Source: Spirochaetes bacterium ADurb.Bin133
GTDB taxonomy: Bacteria > Spirochaetota > GWE2-31-10 > MWDO01
Length of the DNA stretch: 46,249 nucleotides
Assembly: GCA_002070605.1 (NCBI GenBank)
Contig: MWDO01000022.1
Span: 1-46,249 of the forward strand
Direction of reading: 5' to 3'
How positions within the stretch are numbered: the stretch's first letter is position 1; each line of letters starts with the position of its first letter. The position numbers and the translations under genes were made by a program. Of the stretch, positions 6,736 to 15,553 are shown piece after piece. The notes under the pieces were generated by a model that did no database searches, had not been told where the DNA came from, and worked only from the letters and a program-made list of their open reading frames with translations.

Positions 6736-8172
6736 ATGTATCTGGATAACAAAACAACTTTTATTAAAAGAGATATTATAGCCCGCATTGCCAGGTTATA
6801 TTTTGAGGATACTCTAATCGAAGAGATTAATAAAATTCCCATTAAAATGATAAAAAACGAGGATACGCCGAATCGTTGCTGTATTTACAAAGACAGGGAG
6901 ATAATAAAATACCGCGCTATCGCAATAATGGGTTTCAGTTTAGAAAACGAATATGAAATTGACAACAATCTTTTATCCGATTACGCTAAAATAGCTCTCG
7001 AGCGGGAGAAACCCACGTTTCCTATTCTAACGTTCATCGACGACGCATGCCGTTCGTGCGTTAGAACAAATTACTTTATCACTAACGCTTGTAGAAACTG
7101 CGTAGCCAAACCGTGTATCGTCAATTGTCCTAAAAAGTCTATTTCAGTTGAAAACAATCAAGCGCAAATCGACGCCGCTACCTGCGTAAATTGCGGAGTG
7201 TGTATGAAAGTCTGCCCTTACCACGCGGTAGTGTACGTTCCCGTTCCGTGCGAAGAGTCCTGTCCCGTAGGCGCGATTATCAAAGACGATAAAGGCAAAG
7301 AGGATATAGACTATTCCAAATGTATCTTTTGCGGAAAGTGCGTAAGGGCTTGTCCCTTCGGCGCAATTATGGAGAAATCGCAGATTATCGACGTAATAAA
7401 ACATATAAAAAACGGTTCGACAATTGTCGCTATGATCGCTCCGTCAATTGTGGCGCAATTTGAGGTTAATTTGAACAAAATAGTCGACGCTATAAAGAAA
7501 CTCGGCTTTTCGTATGTCGTCGAATGCGCTCTTGGAGCGGATATTACCGCCGAAATCGAAGCGAAAGAATTCTTGGAGAGGATCGGCAAGGGGGATAAAC
7601 TGATGGGCACTTCCTGTTGTCCGGCCTATACCGAAGCGGTAAAAAAACACTCGACTGATTTTATCCCTTTTGTTTCTCATGCAAAAACCCCCATGCAATA
7701 TACCGCAGACTTAGTTAGCGAAGAGTATCCCGACTCTATCAAGGTTTTTATAGGTCCCTGTATCGCAAAAAAACACGAGGGGCTGGATTATAAAAATATT
7801 GATTACGCGTTGACTTACGAAGAGTTGTCGGCTCTTTTTATTGCCCGCGGTATCGATCCGGAAAGTTGCGTAGAAGCGCCGCTCGATTTAAAAGAGGCGA
7901 CGAATATCGGTCGGGGTTTTCCTTCTACCGGCGGAGTGTCGCAGGGCGTTGGAAAGTTGTTAAAGGGGGAAGAGGTCGAATTGAAACCGGTTATCATAGA
8001 CGGTTTTACAAGACAAAACGTCCGATTGTTAAACGTCTACGCCAAAGGCAACTGTCCGGGTAATCTTGTGGAGGTTATGTCCTGCGAGGGGGGGTGTATT
8101 GCCGGACCGGGCGTAATTATGAAATATTCGACTGCAAAAAAGAAACTTGAAGATTTTATAAAAAAACATTGA
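6736..8172 (+). CDS. Monomeric [FeFe] hydrogenase, group B-like, with multiple N-terminal Fe-S clusters
   Basis: 478 residues. It catalyses reversible proton reduction, normally disposing of fermentation electrons as H2, probably with ferredoxin. After about 100 residues of unknown fold comes a Cys-rich block with two clear ferredoxin motifs (CVNCGVCMKVCP and CIFCGKCVRACP) plus extra Cys sets (CRNC, CVAKPCIVNCP, CEESCP), suggesting three or four [4Fe-4S] clusters. The H-cluster motifs are present: TSCCP (292-296), GPCIAKK (C342) and EVMSCEGGC (C450, C454). L2 has GPC rather than MPC, and L3 has SCEGGC, as in group B rather than group A enzymes. It follows the PurF-like gene. The maturases HydE, HydF and HydG are not in the window. 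Confidence 0.9.
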   Translation: MYLDNKTTFIKRDIIARIARLYFEDTLIEEINKIPIKMIKNEDTPNRCCIYKDREIIKYRAIAIMGFSLENEYEIDNNLLSDYAKIALEREKPTFPILTFIDDACRSCVRTNYFITNACRNCVAKPCIVNCPKKSISVENNQAQIDAATCVNCGVCMKVCPYHAVVYVPVPCEESCPVGAIIKDDKGKEDIDYSKCIFCGKCVRACPFGAIMEKSQIIDVIKHIKNGSTIVAMIAPSIVAQFEVNLNKIVDAIKKLGFSYVVECALGADITAEIEAKEFLERIGKGDKLMGTSCCPAYTEAVKKHSTDFIPFVSHAKTPMQYTADLVSEEYPDSIKVFIGPCIAKKHEGLDYKNIDYALTYEELSALFIARGIDPESCVEAPLDLKEATNIGRGFPSTGGVSQGVGKLLKGEEVELKPVIIDGFTRQNVRLLNVYAKGNCPGNLVEVMSCEGGCIAGPGVIMKYSTAKKKLEDFIKKH

Positions 8173-8258
8173 TAATTTTTAAAATATTAAATACTATTAA
8201 ACAATAACCATAAAATTTTTAGCCGACTATCGAGCCGGCGATTTTAAAGGAGTTTGTA

Positions 8259-8612
8259 ATGTCAAGAGACGAAGCGTATTTATTAATCCTAGCCAATTTT
8301 GCTTATATCGACGGCGAAATTTCTAAAGAAGAAGCGGATAAAATCAAATCTATTCAAAAAAAATTAGGACTTATCGGAGACGTTGATAAGATTATAAAAG
8401 GAGTTGTAGAAAACCCAGCGGACGATGAAATCGAGAGATACGCCGGAGCGATAGCGTATTTATCTCAAAATTTAACAAAAAGCGAAAAAATGGATTTTCT
8501 TAAATATTGCTCCGAAATAATAACAGCCGACGGCAAAGTATTCGCAAATGAAATTGTAAAACTGGAATTACTCGCAAGGAACTGGGAATTAGAATTATCA
8601 AAAATATTGTGA
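8259..8612 (+). CDS. TerB-like small helical protein
   Basis: 117 residues, soluble and all-helical in appearance, with the acidic signature AYIDGEISKEEADK near the start and a second ITADGKV motif later, typical of the TerB/tellurite-resistance-like fold. Such domains bind metal and are found in stress-response and envelope-associated contexts. No Ter cluster partners are nearby, so no tellurite role should be assumed. AAAGGAGTTTGTA precedes the ATG. It lies 86 bases after the hydrogenase gene on the same strand and may be co-transcribed. Confidence 0.6.
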   Translation: MSRDEAYLLILANFAYIDGEISKEEADKIKSIQKKLGLIGDVDKIIKGVVENPADDEIERYAGAIAYLSQNLTKSEKMDFLKYCSEIITADGKVFANEIVKLELLARNWELELSKIL

Positions 8613-8766
8613 CGACGCCTGTTTTTGACTAAAGCGTTAATTCATCTTAAATATTTGTATCAAAGTTTTGCCGTAAAAATTTTAACGGGCGATTCGTCGG
8701 CTGAAGGCGTCGAAAAGATAAAGAAAAACAGTCGATTAAATTTTAACTATTTCGGGAGAATTTAAA

Positions 8767-9897
8767 ATGACGATTCAAGGAAAGTATAATTCCGCCGAGA
8801 TTTTTACGGACAATATAGACGAAGAATCGATAAAGCAGATACATAGTATACTCAATAATCCCGGATTTGCCGATTCGCAAATTCGTATAATGCCCGACGT
8901 CCACGCGGGTAAAGGGTCCGTCATAGGATTTACAATGACTTTCAACAATTACGTCGCCCCTACGATAGTCGGCGTCGATATCGGATGCGGTATGAACGCT
9001 TATAAAATAGGGAAGCGCGAAATAGACTTGAAATCTCTCGATAAATTCATTCATAAAGCTATCCCAGCGGGTAAAGAGGTTCGCTCAAGTCCCGTCGAAA
9101 ATCCGTTGCTCGAGTCGGAAGATTTGAAACGGTTAGTAAAAAAGGTTGCCGACGATGATTACGACAGAGTCGCCAGAAGTATAGGATCGCTTGGCGGCGG
9201 CAACCATTTTATCGAGCTTAATAGGGATACCGAGGATAATATCTGGTTGGCGACGCATAGCGGAAGCAGAAATCTTGGATTGAAAGTCTGCTCTTACCAT
9301 CAGAATAAAGCAAAAGAGTACATAAGGAAGAAATTTGGCGGAAGCGCCGCGTATAACAACGCCGAATTTATGCCGATGAACGACGGCGGTTCCGAGTATC
9401 TTGACGATATGAAACTTACTCAAGAATACGCTTTACAAAACAGATATACGATATGTACGATAATATTGGAAGAATTTTTCGGAGAAAAGATAAAAAATTG
9501 CGAATCTATAATAAGCGTCCATAATTATATTAATTTTAAAGATAAAATCGTTAGAAAAGGGGCTATATCGGCTCATGACGGCGAAAGAATAATAATACCG
9601 CTTAATATGAGGGACGGTTCTATTGTGGCGAGGGGGAAAGGCAACAAAAATTGGAACTATTCGGCGCCCCACGGAGCGGGTAGAATTCTTTCAAGAAGCG
9701 GAGCAAAGAAAACCGTATCGTTAGAGGAGTATATAAAGACTATGAAGAGCGTATATACCTCGAGCGTAAATAAATCTACTATCGATGAATCTCCTATGGC
9801 TTATAAACCTTCGAAAGAGATAATAAGATTGATCAAAGATACGGCGGATATTGATTTTGTAATGAAACCGATTTATAATTTTAAAAGTTGCGAATAA
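8767..9897 (+). CDS. rtcB: RNA-splicing ligase RtcB family
   Basis: 376 residues. RtcB joins RNA 2',3'-cyclic phosphate or 3'-phosphate ends to 5'-OH ends using GTP and Mn. Expected motifs are in order: [17 protein letters not shown] with metal ligand C74, GGGNHFIE (H147), HSGSR (H164) and SAPHGAGR (H302), the last matching the histidine that is guanylylated. The chain is shorter than the about 400-480 residues of Escherichia coli and archaeal RtcB but matches a common shorter bacterial subgroup. The next gene, a macro-domain protein, starts 35 bases after the stop, implying an RNA-repair operon. No archease or RtcA is visible. Confidence 0.92.
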   Translation: MTIQGKYNSAEIFTDNIDEESIKQIHSILNNPGFADSQIRIMPDVHAGKGSVIGFTMTFNNYVAPTIVGVDIGCGMNAYKIGKREIDLKSLDKFIHKAIPAGKEVRSSPVENPLLESEDLKRLVKKVADDDYDRVARSIGSLGGGNHFIELNRDTEDNIWLATHSGSRNLGLKVCSYHQNKAKEYIRKKFGGSAAYNNAEFMPMNDGGSEYLDDMKLTQEYALQNRYTICTIILEEFFGEKIKNCESIISVHNYINFKDKIVRKGAISAHDGERIIIPLNMRDGSIVARGKGNKNWNYSAPHGAGRILSRSGAKKTVSLEEYIKTMKSVYTSSVNKSTIDESPMAYKPSKEIIRLIKDTADIDFVMKPIYNFKSCE

Positions 9898-9932
9898 GCA
9901 TTTCTCCGGGAATGCGATTTAAGGAGCGTCTA

Positions 9933-10472
9933 ATGAGAAAAATATTAATCGACGGTTGCGAGTTTGTTTTGAAAAAAGGGGATATTACGCTCGAGGAGGT
10001 CGACGCTATCGTTAACGCGGCTAATTCCTCCTTAATGGGGGGAGGAGGCGTGGACGGCGCTATTCATCGAGCCGGAGGAGGAGCGATACTCGAAGAGTGC
10101 AAAAAGATTATCAACTCTATCGGCTCTCTTGATACGGGAAAAGCTGTAATAACGACGGGGGGCAATCTAAAAGCTAAATATGTAATACATACCGTAGGTC
10201 CCGTATGGAGGGGCGGATCGAAAAACGAAGAAAAACTACTTAGCGACGCATATTATAACTCTTTGAAAATCGGAGAGCAATACGGAATCCAATCCGTCGC
10301 GTTTCCTTCTATAAGTACGGGAGTTTACGGTTATCCAAAAGAGAAAGCGTCGAAAACGGCTCATAAGACGGTTGTCGAGTATATTAGAAACGAAAATAAA
10401 AATTATAAGACGATATGTTTTATTGTGTTCAGCGACGGCGATTATCAGATTTATGAAAATTTATTTTCATAA
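9933..10472 (+). CDS. Macro-domain ADP-ribose-processing hydrolase (YmdB-like)
   Basis: 179 residues from the ATG at 9933, chosen because AAGGAG sits about eight bases upstream; an upstream in-frame codon at 9888 overlaps the rtcB end and has no ribosome site. It is a complete macro domain: [20 protein letters not shown] (substrate loop), VIHTVGPVW, and [10 protein letters not shown] (phosphate-binding loop). The family removes O-acetyl groups from O-acetyl-ADP-ribose, removes ADP-ribose from proteins or nucleic acids, or dephosphorylates ADP-ribose 1''-phosphate. Its placement directly after rtcB suggests a role in RNA end repair or in clearing ADP-ribose by-products; this is inference. Confidence 0.88.
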   Translation: MRKILIDGCEFVLKKGDITLEEVDAIVNAANSSLMGGGGVDGAIHRAGGGAILEECKKIINSIGSLDTGKAVITTGGNLKAKYVIHTVGPVWRGGSKNEEKLLSDAYYNSLKIGEQYGIQSVAFPSISTGVYGYPKEKASKTAHKTVVEYIRNENKNYKTICFIVFSDGDYQIYENLFS

Positions 10473-10486
10473 CATTAAACGCGTCT

Positions 10487-10630
10487 GTCGGTTTTTTTGA
10501 GGATGGGAAAATAAAAACATCTGTTTCATATGCGTCAATTTTATTCTTAACGTCATATGCGTCGAATTTTTCATCAAAGAGCGCTTGCGGCGCATATGTG
10601 TCATTTTTTCCCCAACCAAAAAACCGACGG
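10487..10630. mobile_element. MITE-like intergenic element with terminal inverted repeats
   Basis: GTCGGTTTTTT-type ends (10487-10498) are matched by AAAAAACCGAC (10618-10628). Between them lie three copies of CATATGYGTC (from about 10527, 10554 and 10593). It has no coding capacity. Related sequences occur at 3099-3110 and 18019-18084. Confidence 0.45.
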
Positions 10631-10691
10631 GGTACAAATTAAATATGAATTAATCTTGAATAAATAGGAAAAATTTTATATACAGATTCTT

Positions 10692-11453
10692 ATGATAAAC
10701 ATTTATAAGATTAACAATTTTCTGAAAAATTTACTCGATCCGGAATCAATGGCGGACGTCGCTATCAACGGAATTCAAGTCGATAATGACGGCTCGGAAG
10801 TGTCCAAAATAGCTTTTACTGTGGACGCTTCTTATGCGGCGATTGAAAAAGCGGCTGAAGAGAGGAGCAGTTTATTGATTACCCATCACGGTATATTTTG
10901 GGGGAAGGTAGAGCCGATAACCGGAGCTCATAGGAACAGAATCAAACGTCTCCTCGACGCTAATATCGGTTTGATCTCGTATCATCTTCCCCTCGACGCT
11001 CATTCGGAATACGGCAATAATATTCAGATAATTAAGAAACTAGGGGTAAAGTCGCCGGAAAAGTTTGCTCCGTATAAAGGCAATCAGATCGGTTATATCG
11101 GGAATCTTGATGAAACGTTGCGTATTGACGAGATTGCGTCTAAAATGGGCTTGGATTTGGGATCTAAAGGGGTAAACTATCTTGGATTCGGTATTAATGA
11201 TATAAAAAAGATCGCGGTCGTATCCGGCGGCGCGGGGGATAACGTATTCGACGCTATCAGATCGGACGCGGATTTATTCATAACGGGCGATTCTTGCCAC
11301 GAATTGTATCACGTTGCTCTTGAGAATAAAATAAACGTTTTGTTTGCGGGGCACTATTTTAGCGAAACATTCGGCGTAAAAGCTCTAATGAAAAAGATTG
11401 AAGAAGAATTTGGTTTACAAACGGCGTTTTTAGATATTCCAACGGGATTATAA
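10692..11453 (+). CDS. Nif3-like dinuclear metal centre protein (YbgI/GTP cyclohydrolase type 2 homologue)
   Basis: 253 residues, typical of the bacterial short form. Metal-site motifs: LLITHHGIFWG (paired His near residue 61), SYHLPLDAHSEYGNN, and the C-terminal FAGHYFSETFGVKAL. The family forms toroidal hexamers with a two-metal centre; the physiological reaction is not settled. It is the first gene after the intergenic repeat element at 10487-10630. The start is the ATG at 10692, and the ribosome site is weak. Confidence 0.9.
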   Translation: MINIYKINNFLKNLLDPESMADVAINGIQVDNDGSEVSKIAFTVDASYAAIEKAAEERSSLLITHHGIFWGKVEPITGAHRNRIKRLLDANIGLISYHLPLDAHSEYGNNIQIIKKLGVKSPEKFAPYKGNQIGYIGNLDETLRIDEIASKMGLDLGSKGVNYLGFGINDIKKIAVVSGGAGDNVFDAIRSDADLFITGDSCHELYHVALENKINVLFAGHYFSETFGVKALMKKIEEEFGLQTAFLDIPTGL

Positions 11454-11472
11454 ATAAAATTAGATAAAATTG

Positions 11473-13032
11473 ATGAGCAATAATTTAACTGTAAATATAG
11501 TAGGAAGCGGTCTTGGAGGGCTAATCAGCGGGGCTATTTTAGCGAAGCATGGATTTAAAGTCAACGTTTTTGAAGCTAGAATGAAGATAGGCGGTTACGC
11601 GACCTCTTGGAAGCGCAAAGACTACCTTTTTGATAGTTCCCTTCATGAATTTAACGGATTTTATCCCGACGATACCAAACTTTGTATTTTCCGTTTTCTC
11701 GATCTTTTTAAAAGGATCAAACTTATTAAAATATCTTCGCCTTATACTTCCGTTTTTAAAGATTTCCAATTTACCGTTCCCCATAATTTTGAAGAGTTAA
11801 AATCAAAATTAATAGAAGAATTTCCCGAGGATGAAAAAGGGATTGTTCAAGTTCTAGATCTTATAGAGAAGGCGTCGTTTGACTCAAACAATTTTATTAG
11901 AGAGAAAAACGTTGTTCTTGCTTATGTAAAAACTTTGTTTAAATATAGAACTTTGTCGAAATATATTTTTAAAAACACCTACGAAGTTATATGGAAAAGG
12001 ATAAAAAATCCCCGCGCGCGGACTATTATTGCGCAACTCTATTCTTATTACTCGGACGATCTGAAAAAATTAAACTTCCTTTTTTTTGCTAATCCTACAT
12101 ACTCTTATTTCATGGAATCTTTCTGGATATCGGGAACCTCTTCAACTTTATCGGAAGCGATGAAAAATATCATTGAAGAGAACGACGGGAAGGTATATAC
12201 GCGGAAAAAAATATCAAAAATTATTTTTAAAAATAAGAGAGCGGTAGGGGTGGTTGCAAATGGAACGGAAGAGTATTATTCGGATATAACTATCTGTAAT
12301 AGTCCGCTAAAATATACGATAGAGAATCTTATAGATAAAAAAAATATTCCGTATTTTGCGCGTCTAAAAGCGATGAATACTATCCCCTCCACTTCGCTTT
12401 TTTCTATATATCTTGGTATGAAAATAGATATTAAAGAACTCGGATTTACCGAATTTTGCTATATTATTAATGAAAAAGAGGATCTGGGCGATATTATTTC
12501 TAACGGCGAACTTATAGATATGTCGGAGCGTCCTATTTTTGCGGTGGGATACAATCTTGACGGTTCCCTTACGGCAAAGGGTAAAACGGTAGTAAACATT
12601 TGCGTTTCGGATAATATGAAACATTGGGATAAACTTAGAAATAACAGAGAAGAATATAAAAAGGAGAAAGAACGCGCGGCAAATTCTATTTTAAAAAGGG
12701 TGGAGGCAAAATTTCCGGGCTTTATCGATAATATAGAGGTTATGGAAATCGGAACGCCGATCACGATGCAAAAATACAGCAATAACCCCGACGGAGCCGT
12801 TTACGGAGCGTGTCAGAGAACTTCTCAATCGACCATATTTAGGTTTCCCAATCAGATAAAAAATAGGAATCTCTATTTCTCAAGCGCGTGGGTAAGCCCC
12901 GGCGGCGGTATTTCGGGAGTTATGATATCGGCGTATAAAACGGTTAATCTTATTTTAAAAAAATATAAAATACTAAATAAACTTGAGAATTTTAAAAAAC
13001 CGGATTATAAATTAAATCAAAAATTGGAGTAA
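11473..13032 (+). CDS. FAD-dependent phytoene desaturase/carotene isomerase-like oxidoreductase
   Basis: 519 residues from ATG 11473; a TTG directly before it is less likely. N-terminal dinucleotide-binding motif VGSGLGGLISG followed by the FEAR...GGYATSW stretch seen in CrtI, CrtISO and retinol-saturase-like proteins, and a C-terminal FAD segment around SSAWVSPGGGISGVM. No other carotenoid genes are present, so the substrate could be another polyprenoid or lipid. The gene runs directly into a DUF212 membrane protein three bases downstream, which supports a lipid-related role. Distinguishing desaturase from isomerase is not possible here. Confidence 0.75.
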   Translation: MSNNLTVNIVGSGLGGLISGAILAKHGFKVNVFEARMKIGGYATSWKRKDYLFDSSLHEFNGFYPDDTKLCIFRFLDLFKRIKLIKISSPYTSVFKDFQFTVPHNFEELKSKLIEEFPEDEKGIVQVLDLIEKASFDSNNFIREKNVVLAYVKTLFKYRTLSKYIFKNTYEVIWKRIKNPRARTIIAQLYSYYSDDLKKLNFLFFANPTYSYFMESFWISGTSSTLSEAMKNIIEENDGKVYTRKKISKIIFKNKRAVGVVANGTEEYYSDITICNSPLKYTIENLIDKKNIPYFARLKAMNTIPSTSLFSIYLGMKIDIKELGFTEFCYIINEKEDLGDIISNGELIDMSERPIFAVGYNLDGSLTAKGKTVVNICVSDNMKHWDKLRNNREEYKKEKERAANSILKRVEAKFPGFIDNIEVMEIGTPITMQKYSNNPDGAVYGACQRTSQSTIFRFPNQIKNRNLYFSSAWVSPGGGISGVMISAYKTVNLILKKYKILNKLENFKKPDYKLNQKLE

Positions 13033-13035
13033 TCA

Positions 13036-13536
13036 ATGAATATCGGACAAAATTTTGCGCTGCTAATCGAGCAAATTACCAAATTATTTACGGCGTTTTT
13101 CAATAAAACGTTGATTTTAGCTTGTTCGGCTCAATTAGCGTCGATGGTAGCCAAATTTATCATTAGTTCCATCAAAAACAGAAAAATTGCCGTAAAAGAG
13201 ATGGCGAGTTACGGCGGAATGCCGTCAAGTCATACGACTTTTATCATGGCTTACGTATTCGGCGTCGCTCTTGATCCTAAAATCGGCTGGACGAGCGAAA
13301 TTTTTACTTTTGGGATCGTCGTTTCGGCGATGATACTTATGGACGCTATAAGATTTCGCGGAACCGTCGATAAAATTAACGAGCAAACAAGAAAATTATT
13401 GGAGAGAACCGGAAATACCGATATAATTATGCCTAAATATATCGCTCATAAAGCGTCGGAAGTCGTCGGCGGGGTAATCTTTGCATTTCTCTATACTTTT
13501 ACTTTTTATCTGTTTTTTTATAATCTGTTTCCGTGA
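13036..13536 (+). CDS. DUF212 / divergent PAP2 family membrane protein
   Basis: 166 residues with about four hydrophobic segments. The signature GGMPSSHTTFIMAYVFG matches the phosphatase-like histidine motif of the divergent PAP2 family (YuiD-like), and HKASEVVGGVIFAFLYT supplies the second conserved His region. It is an inner-membrane protein, probably a lipid phosphatase relative. It starts three bases after the FAD enzyme stop, with TTGGAG embedded in that gene's end, so the two are probably translationally coupled. Confidence 0.8.
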   Translation: MNIGQNFALLIEQITKLFTAFFNKTLILACSAQLASMVAKFIISSIKNRKIAVKEMASYGGMPSSHTTFIMAYVFGVALDPKIGWTSEIFTFGIVVSAMILMDAIRFRGTVDKINEQTRKLLERTGNTDIIMPKYIAHKASEVVGGVIFAFLYTFTFYLFFYNLFP

Positions 13537-13544
13537 GGTAATAT

Positions 13545-14375
13545 TCATTTTCTCAAAAACTCCAAACTCTTCTTTAGCGCAGGGTAGGGGTTTGTCGCGA
13601 CTACGAGATGCCCTACGTCTTTTACCATAAAGAGTTCGCTATTTTTAAGTTTAGAATGAAAGTTTTTGAATCTTCCCTTGGAAATAAGAAAATCTATACG
13701 GCTTCCGACGAGCAATACGGGACAGTCGACGTTATCGAGAAGAGGTTCAAAATTTTCAAAAACTATCGATTTATAAAATTCTATCACAGCCTCGTGGTTG
13801 TTAAATAATACAACTTCGGCCGAAAGTTTATAATTCTCTTTTGTCAGATATTTATCTTTCAAGACCGGTATCGCGACGTCTACGATTGCAAACTTTAATC
13901 CGATTTTTAATATTCCTAAGAAAACGTTATAAAAAATCTTTTTAATAAAATTGTATGTAAAATAATATTCCGAATTTAAAAGAATAAGTTTTTCAACTTT
14001 AGCTCTGTTTCGTTCATAGAACATAAGCGAAACTATGCCGCCGAAACTGTAACCGTAAAGGTAAATTTTATCTATTGATAAATTTTCTAAAAGTTTTTCG
14101 ACCGTTTCAATAAAGTCGGGTATCGAAAACTTATCTTGTCCATAAGAATATCCGTGACCGGGATAATCTACGCAGAGAAAAGAGTAATACTTGCCCAATT
14201 CCTCGCCGACATACCTTAAATATTCGATATTTCCGGCAAATCCGTAGAAAAACAGGATTGTCTTTTTGTTTTTATCTTCTCCGTAAAATTTATAAGCGAT
14301 AGTCGTACTTTTATATTCAAAACGCTTGATGTTATCTTTTAGAGGTTGAGGGCTCCATAACTTTTTCTTTTTCAT
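13545..14375 (-). CDS. Alpha/beta hydrolase
   Basis: 276 residues, no signal peptide. It has an oxyanion-region motif FFYGFAGN, the segment DYPGHGYS, nucleophile elbow GYSFGG (S110), a likely acid in VGSRIDFL and the catalytic His in VKDVGHLV. It is a cytoplasmic esterase, lipase or C-C hydrolase type; the substrate cannot be read. It lies downstream of the hemolysin III gene on the same strand with an 18-base gap and converges on the DUF212 gene nine bases away. Confidence 0.85.
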   Translation of the reverse strand: MKKKKLWSPQPLKDNIKRFEYKSTTIAYKFYGEDKNKKTILFFYGFAGNIEYLRYVGEELGKYYSFLCVDYPGHGYSYGQDKFSIPDFIETVEKLLENLSIDKIYLYGYSFGGIVSLMFYERNRAKVEKLILLNSEYYFTYNFIKKIFYNVFLGILKIGLKFAIVDVAIPVLKDKYLTKENYKLSAEVVLFNNHEAVIEFYKSIVFENFEPLLDNVDCPVLLVGSRIDFLISKGRFKNFHSKLKNSELFMVKDVGHLVVATNPYPALKKSLEFLRK

Positions 14376-14393
14376 AATTATCCCGTTTTTGTC

Positions 14394-15074
14394 TTAATAA
14401 GGGAGAATGTAGATATACATTATCATAAAGTGAGAGAGAGCCCCAAGAATTACGAAAATATGCCATAATTCGTGGAAACCGAACTTTCCTTTCACAAAAT
14501 TCGGTCTCTCCGAATAAAATATAATCGATCCGACGGTATAAAAAACTCCTCCCAAAACCAACAGGGCTATCGGGAAAAAACCTAACGCTTTATAAAGCGG
14601 AACGGCTAAAACTCCTCCGATCCACCCCATACTGACGTATATCGTATTTGTAGTCCATTTAGGAATATTCGGGAATATCGCTTTTATAGTAATGCCCGCA
14701 ATAGCGAGTCCCCAGATAATTCCAAAGATGCTCCATCCTATCGCTCCTCTTAGCGGAACAAGACAAAGCGGCGTAAATGTGCCCGCTATAAGAGGGAATA
14801 TAGCAAAATAATCAAGCATTTTGAGCGCGTTTTCAATCTTTGGAGTAGAAACTATTCCGTGATGAATAGAACTGGCTAAAAAAAGAAGAACTAACGTCAA
14901 TCCGTAAATAGAGAAACTGACGATTTTCCACGCATTGGCTTGAGCGCTCGACTTAACGATTAACAACACAGCTCCGACTAAAGAAAATATAGCCGCGGCG
15001 AGGTGAGAAGACGAATTAAATATTTCGTCGGTTACAAAAACGCTACCGTCTTTACTTATTGTTCTGTTATTCAT
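14394..15074 (-). CDS. Hemolysin III (TrhA/YqfA) family membrane protein
   Basis: 226 residues with about seven transmembrane segments and the family's His motifs: EIFNSSSHLAAA near the N-terminus, SIHHGI in the middle and FHELWHIFVILGALSHF near the C-terminus. The fold is shared with PAQR/adiponectin-type receptors, which carry a zinc site; bacterial members influence membrane lipid homeostasis, and haemolysis is not a safe inference. First gene of a two-gene minus-strand unit with the alpha/beta hydrolase. Confidence 0.88.
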   Translation of the reverse strand: MNNRTISKDGSVFVTDEIFNSSSHLAAAIFSLVGAVLLIVKSSAQANAWKIVSFSIYGLTLVLLFLASSIHHGIVSTPKIENALKMLDYFAIFPLIAGTFTPLCLVPLRGAIGWSIFGIIWGLAIAGITIKAIFPNIPKWTTNTIYVSMGWIGGVLAVPLYKALGFFPIALLVLGGVFYTVGSIIFYSERPNFVKGKFGFHELWHIFVILGALSHFMIMYIYILPY

Positions 15075-15112
15075 TTTTCTCTTTTCTCGGAATATTTTGA
15101 TACAAAATTAAT

Positions 15113-15183
15113 CTGTCGGTGAAGGACTCGAACCCTCGCAATTGGAACCAGAATCCAAGGTGCTACCATTACACTAACCGACA
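15113..15183 (-). tRNA. tRNA-Gln (anticodon CTG)
   Basis: On the minus strand TGTCGGT at the 5' end pairs with ACCGACA at the 3' end. The anticodon arm is TTGGA-TTCTGGT-TCCAA with anticodon CTG, and the T arm has GGTTCGAGTCC. The discriminator base is G and CCA is not encoded. Confidence 0.93.
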
Positions 15184-15234
15184 ATAGAAGCCGCTTTCTT
15201 TCCTTTCCTATGGTATGAAACCGGTACGAAGGGT

Positions 15235-15263
15235 ATAATAAAATTATTTCTGAATTTTGTCAA
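15235..15263 (-). promoter_or_regulatory. Promoter of tRNA-Gln
   Basis: On the minus strand TTGACA (15263-15258), 17-base spacer, TATTAT (15240-15235), about 50 bases before the tRNA 5' end. Confidence 0.6.
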
Positions 15264-15282
15264 TTTAATTGATTAAAAATTG

Positions 15283-15309
15283 TTGACAAATTATTATTAT
15301 TTTTATAAA
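15283..15309 (+). promoter_or_regulatory. Promoter of tRNA-Leu
   Basis: TTGACA (15283-15288) and TATAAA (15304-15309) with a short 15-base spacer, 22 bases before the tRNA start. Confidence 0.5.
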
Positions 15310-15331
15310 AACTAGCGTAAATATCTACTTC

Positions 15332-15415
15332 GGGATGGTGGTGGAATTGGTAGACACGCAGGCTTGAGGTGCCTGTGAGCGAGAGCTTGTGTGGGTTCGA
15401 GTCCCATCTGTCCCA
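15332..15415 (+). tRNA. tRNA-Leu (anticodon GAG)
   Basis: Acceptor GGGATGG pairs with CTGTCCC through two wobble pairs. The anticodon arm is CAGGC-TTGAGGT-GCCTG with anticodon GAG. A long variable arm (GTGAGCGAGAGCTTGT region) marks a class II tRNA, and the T arm has GGTTCGAGTCC. Discriminator A; no encoded CCA; followed by a T-run. Confidence 0.95.
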
Positions 15416-15553
15416 TTTTTTAAAATCCTGTAGCGTAATTTTATAAATTTTCTTGACTTAAAAGGGCGATAGTTATAAACATACGATAACTTGGCGTCGT
15501 AGAGCAATTAATTATAGATAATTTATAATTTAAATTTAGCCGGATGGACGAAT

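Noticed and set aside
8259-8612. Tellurite resistance role for the TerB-like gene
   Set aside because: No other ter genes nearby; the fold alone does not show the function.
11470-11472. TTG start one codon before the FAD enzyme ATG
   Set aside because: It adds one residue with no better ribosome site than the ATG at 11473.
13608-13808. Plus-strand ORF inside the alpha/beta hydrolase gene
   Set aside because: Antisense shadow of a gene with clear catalytic motifs.
15325-15507. Minus-strand 60-aa ORF over the tRNA-Leu gene
   Set aside because: It is an artefact of the tRNA sequence on the opposite strand; the tRNA fold is clear.
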